Below, piece by piece: positions 55,011 to 64,000 of a DNA stretch of 64,000 nucleotides. This DNA comes from Aporrectodea caliginosa (Eukaryota; Annelida; Clitellata; Crassiclitellata; Lumbricidae). The stretch is taken from contig JACEVL010000430.1 in the NCBI GenBank assembly GCA_020284085.1, forward strand, positions 62,001-126,000, read 5' to 3'. Below the pieces are notes generated by a model that saw only the letters and a program-made list of their open reading frames with translations, was not told the DNA's origin and searched no databases. Numbering within the stretch: position 1 is the first letter of the stretch; every line of letters starts with the position of its first letter. Position numbers and translations under genes: made by a program.

Positions 55011-55876
55011 ACATATATTTGATACATGTATATATACTTACGTCGTACATACATACACACATGAGATATACAAAGATTCAACCTAATTGGAGAAATCTAC
55101 CAGAAAAAATATAATATTTACAAGAGTGAATATTTATTAGGGATAACCCCAACCCTTTATTTATTTATTTATTTATTTATTATTATTTTTTTCCCCGAGG
55201 TACATATGATCCCTCAGGATTGCAAAAATTAGGGGGCACAGTGTTCTGGAATGGATAATCTTCACAGATGGATTGGTGGGTTAGGAAAGTGCTAGAAAAA
55301 GCAACTGCGTTGAAGCGCTGAATAAGCATAGATAAGAGCTGAAAGAGAAAAGTTGTCTCTGTTGTCTCCTGATATTATTATTATTATTTATTTATTTATT
55401 TGTTGTTCATTGTTTTCAGTTTATTTGTGTTTATGCATGAACTATGTATCTAAACATAATTAAACCAATGGTTTTGAGGGGTATCTGAAACCGTAGAGGG
55501 CAGGATCGCCTTCAAGCTACCCTTAGAGGTAATTATAAATCGAATTGAGCCTATACCTCCGGGTAACCTGAACCTGATTTCAAGTTACCGTGGGGTAAGA
55601 TGCAGTATAGGGGCAATCTGAAATTGCTACCCCGGTGCCATAGGCGCAAGGTATCGATGATATACGCCCATGCACATAAATACGTGCATACTGAAATAGA
55701 TTGAAAACAAACATGCATACACATGCATGCATAACATACACGTACAAAAATACATGTAATATGCTTACATACGTCCACGCTTATCGATCAGCATCGTATT
55801 ATCTTTCAATACAATTCTTGAAATAATAGGATGAGCAAATAGACCAGTGCACGATGCGAATGCGAATCTATAGATT

Positions 55877-56280
<404 letters not shown>

Positions 56281-56582
56281 AGCACATTATGTATAATATA
56301 TATATAAGTATATATACATGCATGCATTTATTACATATGTATACATAAGTCAGGTATCGTAATAATGTCCTGCGTCCATCGCGTGCGTTCGCGCATGTCT
56401 GCACGCATGCGCGCAGTCCTGTGCGTGTCGCCTATGACGCATGCTGCGGATGTCGCTTGGGAGGAAAGGGAGGAGGTAACGATGATGACGATGATGGTCT
56501 GACTGCGGCGGCAGAGAAGGAGGAGGAAGGATGAGTCAGAGTTATTTCCGGTCTATAGTCTGGGACGTGCGACATCTATGGG

Positions 56583-57210
56583 AGAAGGGCGAAGAGGAAG
56601 AGCGGGGAGGTGGAGGAGAATGGAAGGAAGAGGATGCGAGGAATGAGGAGGAAGAAGAGGAAGAGAAGGAACAATAGGAGGAGAAGGAGAATGAGGAGGA
56701 AGAAGAGGAAGAGAAAGAGGATGAGTAGGAGGAGGAGAAGGAGAGTAGGAAGAGGAGGAGGAGAAGAAGAATGAGGAGGAAGAGGAGGAGAAAAAGAAGA
56801 AGAAGAAGAAGAATGAGAGGAAGAAGACGATGAGAAGGAGGAAAAGGAGGAGGAGGATAAGAATGAGGAGAAAGAAGAGGAAGAAAAGGAGGCAGAGGAG
56901 GAGAAGTATGAAGAAGAAGAAGACGAGGAGAAAAGGAGAAGAATGAAGGAGGAAGAGGACGAGGAGAGGAGAAGAAGAATCAGGAGGAAGAAGAAAAGAG
57001 GAGGAGGAGGTGAGGAAGAAGAATTGATGAAGAAGAGTAGGAGGATGAGGAAGGAATGAACTTAAAGGGGGCTACAGGAGGAAGAGGAAGAGAAGGAGGA
57101 GGATCAAGAGGACGATAGGATTGAGGAGGATGAGAGCGAGCAAGAGGAGGAGGTGGAAGTAAAGAAGAGATAAGAAGGTAGGATGAAAAAAGCAATCTCA
57201 GGAAATTAAC
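56583..57210. repeat. Polypurine tract (GGA/GAA-rich)
   Basis: About 630 bases with very few pyrimidines on the plus strand, mainly AGGAGGAAGA and GAAGAAGA steps. Confidence 0.9.
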
Positions 57211-57349
57211 GAGGAAGGAAGGAAGCTGGAAAGGAATACAGAAGAAGGACTTAAGGAAGGAAGGAAGGAAAGAAACAGAGGGAATGCTGAAAGAAGGAAA
57301 TGAAATGGCTTAAAGAGAAGAAAATATCGAGGAAAGATGTATGCATTGA

Positions 57350-57720
57350 AATTTGTATGTATCTGACATATCTGTGTACTTATGCATGTATGTATTCATA
57401 TATGTATGTATGTGTGTATGTATGCATGTATGATTGAAATATATATGCTTGTGTCACGTTGTGTGTATGTATGCATCATGCATGTATGTATTGAAATATG
57501 TAAGCATGTGTATGTGTGTATGTACTATGTAGGTATTGAAATATGTATGTATGCATGTTTGATTGAACTATGTATGCATGTTTGTGTATGCATGTACATG
57601 GTACTACATGTACATATTGAAGTATGTATGTGTATGTGTAGTGCGCATGTATTGAAATATGTATACTGTATGCGTGTATTTCTGTATATAATTATGCATA
57701 CGTGTATGTACTGTTTCGTT
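57350..57720. repeat. TGTATGTA/TGCATGTA microsatellite with ~100-bp superstructure
   Basis: ATTGAAATATGTA recurs at about 57347, 57436, 57489, 57535 and 57648 between TGTATGTATGCATG runs. This suggests a loose higher-order unit. ORFs are Cys/Met/Tyr rich and not genes. Confidence 0.75.
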
Positions 57721-58099
57721 TCTGCCTGTGTACATCCTCCTCATTCCTCATATCCAGGAGGAGGAGGACGGAGAGAGGATGGAAGGGGAGAATGGATGGA
57801 GCTAGCGCCGCCGTTGTGGACTTTGCAACGAGATTAACCTAAGCCGATGTGGTCGAAACACGTGACCAGTCCCGTTCGTGGGATGCGCAGACGACACCGT
57901 TTGCAGTTGGATTTGTGGGTGGTTGAGTAATGGCGGGAGTGGGTGGGCTATGGTGGGTGAGTAGACCATGATATGTGGGCTGGCTATGGTGGGTGATGGG
58001 CCGTTTAGATGGATGGTCCTTGATGTTTGCATTGACTGTGGTGGGCGGGTGGGCCACTGCATGGTGCGGCGTTAGGGTACCTTGCAGAATATGTAAAGC

Positions 58100-58295
58100 A
58101 ATTGGCTTGGATCTTTGACCCATCAGCTTGAAACTCTCTTCCCCAGTCTCTTTTGAGTTACTAGCCCTCACTCCTTCCCAGTTCCGTAGACGTCTTAAAG
58201 TTTTTGTTCCCTGATGCACTGACGCAGGTCGAGAGCACTGCTGATTTTTGAGCGGCGCTATATAAATATTTGATTACAATTACAATTACAATATT
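58100..58295 (+). pseudogene. LINE (CR1/L2-like) ORF2 C-terminus and 3' end
   Basis: Plus strand reads NSLPQSLLSY, stop, then a decayed stretch and VLKFLFPDALTQVESTADF before GGCGCTATATAAATATTTGA and (ATTAC) repeats. This is the usual end of ORF2 in CR1/L2-type LINEs ('WNSLP..LR......FK..LK..LF'). Confidence 0.5.
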
Positions 58296-58297
58296 GT

Positions 58298-58440
58298 GTG
58301 TTTGTGTCGTCGACCATAGCAGGACCTTCTTCGAGATCTGAGGCGAAGGGCGATCTTCTGGTGCGGAAATCAAGAACAGGCTTTGGTGATCGTGCCTTTT
58401 CGGTGGCTGGACCCAGGTACTGGAATGGCATTCCGCCTTC
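58298..58440 (+). pseudogene. LINE ORF2 C-terminal fragment (second insertion)
   Basis: Open stretch with LLVRKSRTGFGDRAFSVAGP followed by RYWNGIPPSI, the C-terminal motif found after the reverse transcriptase in CR1/L2/Rex-like LINEs. It overlaps in homology with the preceding fragment but lies after that fragment's tail, so two insertions are in tandem. Cut off at 58440. Confidence 0.75.
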
Positions 58441-58454
58441 AATACTCTTGTTAC

Positions 58455-58640
58455 GGGGCATCCAGGGCATAGCCAGGGCAGTCATTCAAGTAACCAGTGC
58501 AGACACTGCAGAGGCGATTTATGCCCCAAATAAATTCTCGGCAGGGCAAAAATTCAGGCAGCCTTGTGGCAGGGCAACGATCAGGGCAAAGGCTTTTTTA
58601 CCAGGGCATTTGCCCTGGCTTGCCCTGCTGTAGCGCCGCC
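58455..58640. repeat. CAGGGC-motif cluster
   Basis: CAGGGCA recurs at least seven times (from GCATCCAGGGCATAGCCAGG to TGCCCTGGCTTGCCCTG). The right end CTGTAGCGCCGCCACTG, inverted, begins CAGTGGCGGCGC, a hAT-like terminus, but no left partner or target duplication was found. Confidence 0.4.
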
Positions 58641-58859
58641 ACTGTATGGCTACCAGGGCCGTCGACGCCGCTCTCCTCCCTTCTTCCGGCTTGGGACTGG
58701 CACTATTGGCGGGTAAAGTGCATGAGGTAATAATTAAGCTGTTATTGGCTGTTGCAGCTGTTCTTTCCGTTATAGGACGGTTGGGGTGCAGTTCCCTTGG
58801 TGCAAAGCGGCGGAAGTGACGTCGAAATGGATTATTTATCACGCTATAGCTTCAACGCT

Positions 58860-59840
58860 TCAATTCTCGTTGTGTTCTTGCGTCTGTTGTGAGTTAGCTT
58901 TGTGAATTTTTGTCCCATGGGTGTGTTCTACGCGCGCTCATGCTACGCACCGAGTCGACTCCGAGTTTGTCCTGGGCGACCAAGGAACACGACCGAGCGT
59001 TTTAAGCTCTGAAATTACTAAGCGGGTGCACATGTACTCGGATTGGGCATGGAATCTAAATATCGGTGATATTGAGAGGATTGAAAAGCACTATACAAAT
59101 GTCGACCATGTAGATTGTGGCATTGTATAAATTTGCTAAATACAGTTGCAGCTGAAATTTAATTATATCTCAATCATATACAATAGCAGCTCAAAATGTA
59201 CATGGCATTAGTGTAAATGTCAGAATGTAAATGGCATTAGTTCAAAGTGGAGAAAAGAGCAATAGTTCAAAATGTATGCAGCGTTCATTAAATGTGTACT
59301 GTAGACAACAAGAGTTCAGATTTGAAATGTGAGAAAGAACAGTACAAGATGCATACAACGGTTGTTCAAAATGCAACAGCAACAATAACAGTTCAAAATA
59401 TAGGCATCAATAGTTCAAAATGCAAACAGCAATAGTTCAAAATAGATTGAATGTAGTTTCAGGGAACTTTTGTTCCAGATGGACTGTCCAATAAAGGAAA
59501 CAACAGCACGATATATCTTCAATTTTCTTCATGGTCATGCGATAGCATTCTTAGATATATCCACGCACATACACGCATACAAGCAAGCACACACACGCAT
59601 ACACGTCGACCCTCGGTCTATAGCCCTGTGAGTCGCGATTCCGAACCTAGATATGACACTATACGATTCACAACGCTTAATAAAGATTTACATCGTCACT
59701 CTGTGAAGATAACGCATCCTTCAGCAAAAAAATTCTCCGTTATAATACATATAACACACACACGCGCGCGCACTCATATATGATGGAGTGTTTTATGGCG
59801 CTATATAAATTTGCTATTTATCCCTAGAGAATTGCAACTG
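58860..59840. other. Intergenic DNA without recognised gene
   Basis: GTTCAAAATGTA/GCAATAGTTCAAAAT motifs repeat loosely at 59190-59450. A GGCGCTATATAAAT tail occurs at 59797-59815. No ORF supported. Confidence 0.45.
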
Positions 59841-59866
59841 AAATTTTAATATATATATATATATCC

Positions 59867-59909
<43 letters not shown>

Positions 59910-60574
59910 AGTAACTCACGACAATATTTTAAAAAGTATGCTACAATAGTTGTAGTTAGAGTTCAAACATAACAATATATGTATGCATATATACATGTAT
60001 ATACACATATCTATGACCGAGAATATGAGAATTGTCCCCCTGCTTCTCATTTTGACCCCCATGCTTCTGGTCTTTGGCCGACCCCCGGGGGGGTCGGCTG
60101 GACCCCCTCACTTTCATTACCCACAGTCCTACTCCAAATGACTCCATAATAAAAAATATAGTCTCCATTATGACCAATCGGCCTGATGTAGGTTGATATT
60201 GGGATATACTTTTACGGAATAGGGTTATCCTTTCAGATAATACAACAACTTGGTTCCTCTCGGCCACCGTATTTTCATCTGCGTTGTCACTTGGTTACTA
60301 ATACTATGACAGGTAGGGCCAAGATGTGGAAAGATCTTGGGCAGGGATAAGCCGTCCATAATGTATGGTGACAGATCAGGAGCCCTGAAAGGTTTGATTT
60401 CTTGTGGAAATAATTTTATATCTAACCATGTCTGCCTGTTTGTTGGAAGAAATACTTTAACTTTAGCAAAGCAATATCTTGCTTTCCTTAATGGTCAGGA
60501 TTTCATAACAGAAATTAAACATTTACCCTCCGTACATAAGACAATTTTTGGATGTGCCCAAAATTTACACCATT

Positions 60575-60849
60575 GACCTGTTGAACTTATTAACACAGTC
60601 AATCTTTCAGAGCTATTTCCAAATGTTTGTGTGAGTTTAGGTTATACTGTTAATTCCGGAAACAGTAACCTCTGCAGAGAGATCATTCAGCAAATTCAAG
60701 CTAATTAAGAATTTGTAAGGTCTGCAATGTCTCAAGAAGATTATCTTGTGGATTTGGCCAGTTTGAGTATTGCCAGAAAATTGATTTTGAAACTGTCAAG
60801 AGAAATTTTGCAGAAAAATGCCAGCAAAGCTCCATTGTTAATCAAATAA
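60575..60849 (+). pseudogene. hAT transposase C-terminal dimerisation domain, frameshifted
   Basis: Plus-strand frames read VELINTVNLSELFPN, then TVTSAERSFSKFKLIKN, a frameshift, then MSQEDYLVDLASLSIARKLI to a TAA at 60847-60849. The SAERSFSKLKLIK...RS.MSQERL..LA.LSI signature is the hAT C-terminal dimerisation region. Upstream sequence to about 60340 may be more of it, but I cannot read motifs there. The flanking CCCCCTGCTTCT repeats (60033 and 61409) may be remains of its ends. It is the only hAT transposase trace in the window. Confidence 0.8.
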
Positions 60850-61181
60850 GCTTATTAAGTGTTTTAAGGTATGAACATATTCTTATTTGTGGCTGTTTGA
60901 CAGTGGCCAAGGTGTGGTGGCCTCCCAGGTTTTATTTTAATTTAATCTTCACAATTTCATTTGAAATATCTGATTGAAGCAAAACACACAGTGACAGCAG
61001 GCAATTGTTTTGTTAACAAAAGTTGCATTGTACTGTAGCAATTTACAAATGGTGTTCTGTATACTTTGTATTGTATTGTGTATATATACATAATTTTATA
61101 TATATAGTTATATACACATACATGTATTGTATATTATACTGATGATGGGTGTTGGGAAGAAAACATAAAGGAGGCTGGGAA

Positions 61182-61334
61182 CAGAGATGGGTAGGCTAAC
61201 TAATCGATTAAATTCTATTCGATTGGCTAATTAATTAGCTAAACAGCTAATTCCACTCCTGATCGATTAGCTACAAGATTTTGCTAAATCTAATTTTAAT
61301 CGATAAGCAATTTAATTAATCGTGCCCATCTCTG
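61182..61334. mobile_element. Short hAT-type MITE with target duplication GCTGGGAA
   Basis: Ends CAGAGATGGG and CCCATCTCTG, flanked by GCTGGGAA at 61174-61181 and 61335-61342. The interior is TAATCGATTA-rich. It resembles a miniature relative of the 26513-29988 element (CAGTGATGGGTAAC). Confidence 0.93.
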
Positions 61335-61530
61335 GCTGGGAAGGCCCATACGGGGGGGTAAAAAATATTACTGCGGCTCCGAAAATTTTTAATAGTTCTA
61401 TAGATTTCCGACCCCCTGCTTCTTTTTGACAAATCGGACCCTGATATACACATATATATGACGAAGAGTATGAGAATTGTCTATAGGCCTATATTTATAT
61501 ATCAGGTGAAGTTTAACACGAGGAGGTGCC

Positions 61531-61600
61531 ATATATGAAGTAGTTTCCTTGAAGGGGCACTATATAAATTCCCGAATGAATGAATGAATGAATATATTTA
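61531..61600 (+). repeat. Short interspersed repeat, family 2 tail
   Basis: TAGTTTCCTTGAAGGGGCAC, TATATAAATTCCCGAATGAATGAATG. See 54826. Confidence 0.7.
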
Positions 61601-61679
61601 TAGGTTGGCATAAATCTGTATTCAACATGGATTGTATAGGGTCATTGATGTTAGATTGGAAACGAATCACGGTATATAT

Positions 61680-62520
61680 CAGGGGCGGAGACTTAGGGGG
61701 ACAGCGGGGGACGGTCCCCAAAACTTGAATGGGGGGGACGGAGCTGCTTATATCCCCCAATATTTCTGAAATATTTCATGAATATAATAAAAATAGCTAC
61801 GAGTGACAGCGAGCAATTTTGTTCAGATGACATTTTAAAATGCTACCATTACAGTGTGGAAGTTCAAAAAAATTTAAATAGGGAGGGTCACATCCCATCC
61901 CCAAACCCAAACCCCAAACTCAAACACGACTCAAACTACATGTTAGCTATAAGTGACAGCTGGTTCTTATCAGCACTCAAATAATACAGCAATTTTGTTC
62001 AGAAAACAGCTTAAAATGCTACCATTACAGTCTGGAAATTCAAAAAAATTTAGATAGGGGAGGGGTCGCATCCCCTCCCCAAACCCCTCCCCAAACTCAA
62101 ACCAAGCTACATGTAAGCTACGAGTGACAGCTGGTTCCTATCAGTACTCAAATTATAGAGCTATTTTGTTCAGATGACAGCTTAAAATGCTACCATTACA
62201 GTGTGGAAATTCAAAAAATTTTGCATGGGGAAGGGTCGCATCCCCTCATCAAACCCCTCCCCAAACTCAAACACAACTCAAGCTGCATGTAAGCTACGAG
62301 TGAGAGCTGGTTCCTATCAGCACTCAAATTGTAGAGCAATTTTGTTCAAATGACAGCTTAAAATGCTACCATTACAGTGTGGAAATTAAAAATTTTAGAT
62401 GGGGAGGGGCACATCTCCCTCCCAAACCCCTCCCCTGCTCGGCGCTGCGCGCCTCGCCGATCGTCCTTCGGCCGCTCCTTCACCGGTCCCCCAAAACCCA
62501 AGACCAAGTCTCCGCCTATG
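61680..62520. mobile_element. hAT-type MITE with internal ~175-bp tandem repeats
   Basis: Ends CAGGGGCGGAGACTT and AAGTCTCCGCCTATG, flanked by GTATATAT at 61672-61679 and 62521-62528 (the target is itself TA-rich, so the duplication is weaker evidence). Inside, TTTTGTTCA(G/A)A occurs near 61817, 61992, 62166 and 62342, giving about 3.6 units of ~175 bp that include AATGCTACCATTACAGTGTG and CCCCAAACCC. Confidence 0.88.
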
Positions 62521-62521
62521 G

Positions 62522-62554
<33 letters not shown>

Positions 62555-62562
62555 TATATATA
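62521..62562. repeat. (TA)n microsatellite
   Basis: TA run directly after the hAT element, continuing as degenerate TATG/CATA to about 62640. Confidence 0.9.
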
Positions 62563-62781
62563 ATACATACACATATGACGTGTATGTGCAGATATTATAT
62601 ATGTATTTACGTGTATATACATGCATATATATTTTTATACCAACGAACAATGTATGTGATAAGTATACAAACTATAATTGGGTAGCATAGATGAGCATGC
62701 AGTGCAAGTGGTGTGTCGGCTTAGTGAGTGTGGTGGCGTGCTGGGATGACGCAGTATATGAGGAATAGAGAGGAATAAAGA

Positions 62782-63735
62782 GGAACAAAGAGGAGGAGGA
62801 GGAGGAGTGGAATTTTGTCGGATGAAGTTGATGGAAGATGATGACAAAGGTCGGACTGAGCCGCGATTAGGATGCTCCAGCGGAGGATGAAGAGGAGGAG
62901 GAGGGAGAAGTAGGATGAAGAGGAGGAGGAGGATGAGGAGGAGGAGGATGAAGAGGAGGAGGAGGAGGATGAAGAGGAGGACGAAGAGGAGAAGGAAGAG
63001 AAGGAGGATGAGAGGAGGAGGGAGGAGAGAGAAGGAGGAAGAGAAGGAGGATGAGAGGAGGAGGAAGAGGAGAAGGAAGAGAGAGGAGGAGGAGAGGAGG
63101 AAGATGAGGATGAAGAGGAGGAGAAGGAAGAGGAGGAGGAAGAGGAGGAGGGAAGAGGAGAAGGAAGAGGAGAAGGAAGAGAAGGAGGAGAGGAGGACGA
63201 AGAGGAGGAGGAGAAGGAAGAGAGGATGATGAAGAGGAGAAGGAGGAAAAGGAGGGGAGGAGGAAGAGAGGGGAGGAGGAGGAGGTGGAAGAGGAGGAAC
63301 ACGAATAAGAGGAGTAGGAGGAAAGGAGGAAGAAGAGGATGGAAAAGGAGGAGGTGGAGGATGAAGAGGAGGAGGAGGCGGAGGATGAAGGGGATGATGA
63401 TGAAGGGGACGATGAAGAGGATGAAGAGGAGTAGGATGAAGAGGTGGATGAAGAAGAGAGGATGAAGAGTAGGAGGAGGAGGAGGAGGAGGATATTGAAG
63501 AGGATGAAGAGGCGGCGAGTGAAGAGTAATAGATGGAGGATGGGGAGGAAGACGAGGAGAAAAGGACGAAGAGAGTGAACGGGAGGAAGAGAAGGTAAAG
63601 GAGGAGGAGAACAAAAGGGAGGAAGACAAAAGGAAAAAGACAAATCAGAGGTTTCCCTTGATTGAGTGAAGAGGATAAATAGGAGGATAAATAAGACGAA
63701 TGAAGAGGATAAATAGGAGGAGGAGGAAGAGGAGA
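62782..63735. repeat. Polypurine tract (GGA)n/(GGAA)n, ~950 bp
   Basis: Plus strand almost entirely G and A with GAGGAGGAGGAAGAG steps. The long minus-strand Ser/Leu/Pro ORFs (about 300 residues in two frames) and plus-strand Arg/Lys ORFs are repeat translations. Confidence 0.95.
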
Positions 63736-63837
63736 AGAGAAGTTGGAGTGTGGAATTAACCTGCGTTGCTATGCAGCATCTCTTCCATCCCGCTAACTGT
63801 GAGTCTGACGGCTTCAATCAATCAATCAATCAGTCAG

Positions 63838-63930
63838 TCATTCAATTAATCAGAATTAATATATCGCCCCTTCAGGATTCCTACGCAGAAGCGCTGCAGA
63901 CCCAGCAGGCCAAGCGGAAGTCTTAAGCGG
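63838..63930 (-). repeat. Short interspersed repeat, family 2
   Basis: Minus strand: CAGCGCTTCTGCGTAGGAAT, then CCTGAAGGGGCGATATATTA followed by TTGAATGACTGACTG. A diverged copy of the 54826 family. Confidence 0.55.
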
Positions 63931-64000
63931 CAGATGGAACTGAGAGCAGGCAAGGTTAGGGAGGTGGGGTATTGCCAAAGGGAGCTCGTTACATGTATAC

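Noticed and set aside
58497..58842. ORFs of 77-107 residues near 58.6 kb
   Set aside because: They run through CAGGGC repeats and give no recognisable protein.
62721..63817. Long minus-strand ORFs of about 302 and 316 residues
   Set aside because: Ser/Leu/Pro-only proteins in two overlapping frames of a GGA/TCC tract; produced by base composition.

Overview
The window is from a metazoan nuclear genome, probably a marine invertebrate. It has long GT-AG introns, tRNA-derived SINEs, many hAT and piggyBac non-autonomous elements, a Jockey/CR1-like LINE and long microsatellites. I cannot name the species. Coordinates were read by hand from the sequence.

Region 1 (1-18129, + strand) is the 3' part of one protein-coding gene, an IGF2BP/Imp (IMP, VICKZ) RNA-binding protein. 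Thirteen exons join in phase into about 495 residues: the end of RRM2, a Gly/Asn/Gln-rich linker, KH1-KH2, a Met/Gly/Pro-rich linker, KH3-KH4 and a proline-rich tail ending in TGA at 18127-18129. RRM1 and the start of RRM2 lie upstream of the window. The introns hold four hAT-type elements, two piggyBac-type elements (one carrying a transposase-like N-terminal ORF), several SINEs and minisatellites.

The most unusual structure is in the first complete intron (940-3975). About 53 copies of a ~44-bp repeat each carry a branch-point-like motif, a pyrimidine tract, a CAG acceptor, a 9-nt cassette TCTGAAAAT and a GTGAGT donor. The last acceptor of the array is the acceptor of the real exon at 3976. 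The array therefore looks like about 50 tandem microexon/intron units in front of an RRM exon.

Region 2 (18130 to about 25.3 kb) is the likely long 3' UTR and downstream flank. It starts with about 1.2 kb of TA/TGTA-rich sequence and has candidate poly(A) signals near 22.0, 23.0 and 25.3 kb.

Region 3 (25.3-64 kb) has no gene I can identify with confidence. It contains a hAT element nested in another hAT (26.5-30.0 kb), further hAT elements at 31.7, 35.2, 37.9, 51.4, 61.2 and 61.7 kb, and a decayed hAT transposase C-terminus at 60.6 kb. A 5.4-kb LINE (41.1-46.5 kb) is inserted in a MITE whose second copy at 37.9 kb gives an empty-site comparison. Long polypyrimidine/polypurine tracts and microsatellites fill much of the rest. 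A CpG-rich segment at 34.1-34.8 kb has AP-1, E2F-like and CRE motifs and is followed by a short signal-peptide-like exon with a good donor. It may be the 5' end of another gene.

The only gene assigned with high confidence is IGF2BP. Its product would bind mRNA in the cytoplasm through paired KH domains. Everything else is mobile, repetitive or weakly supported.
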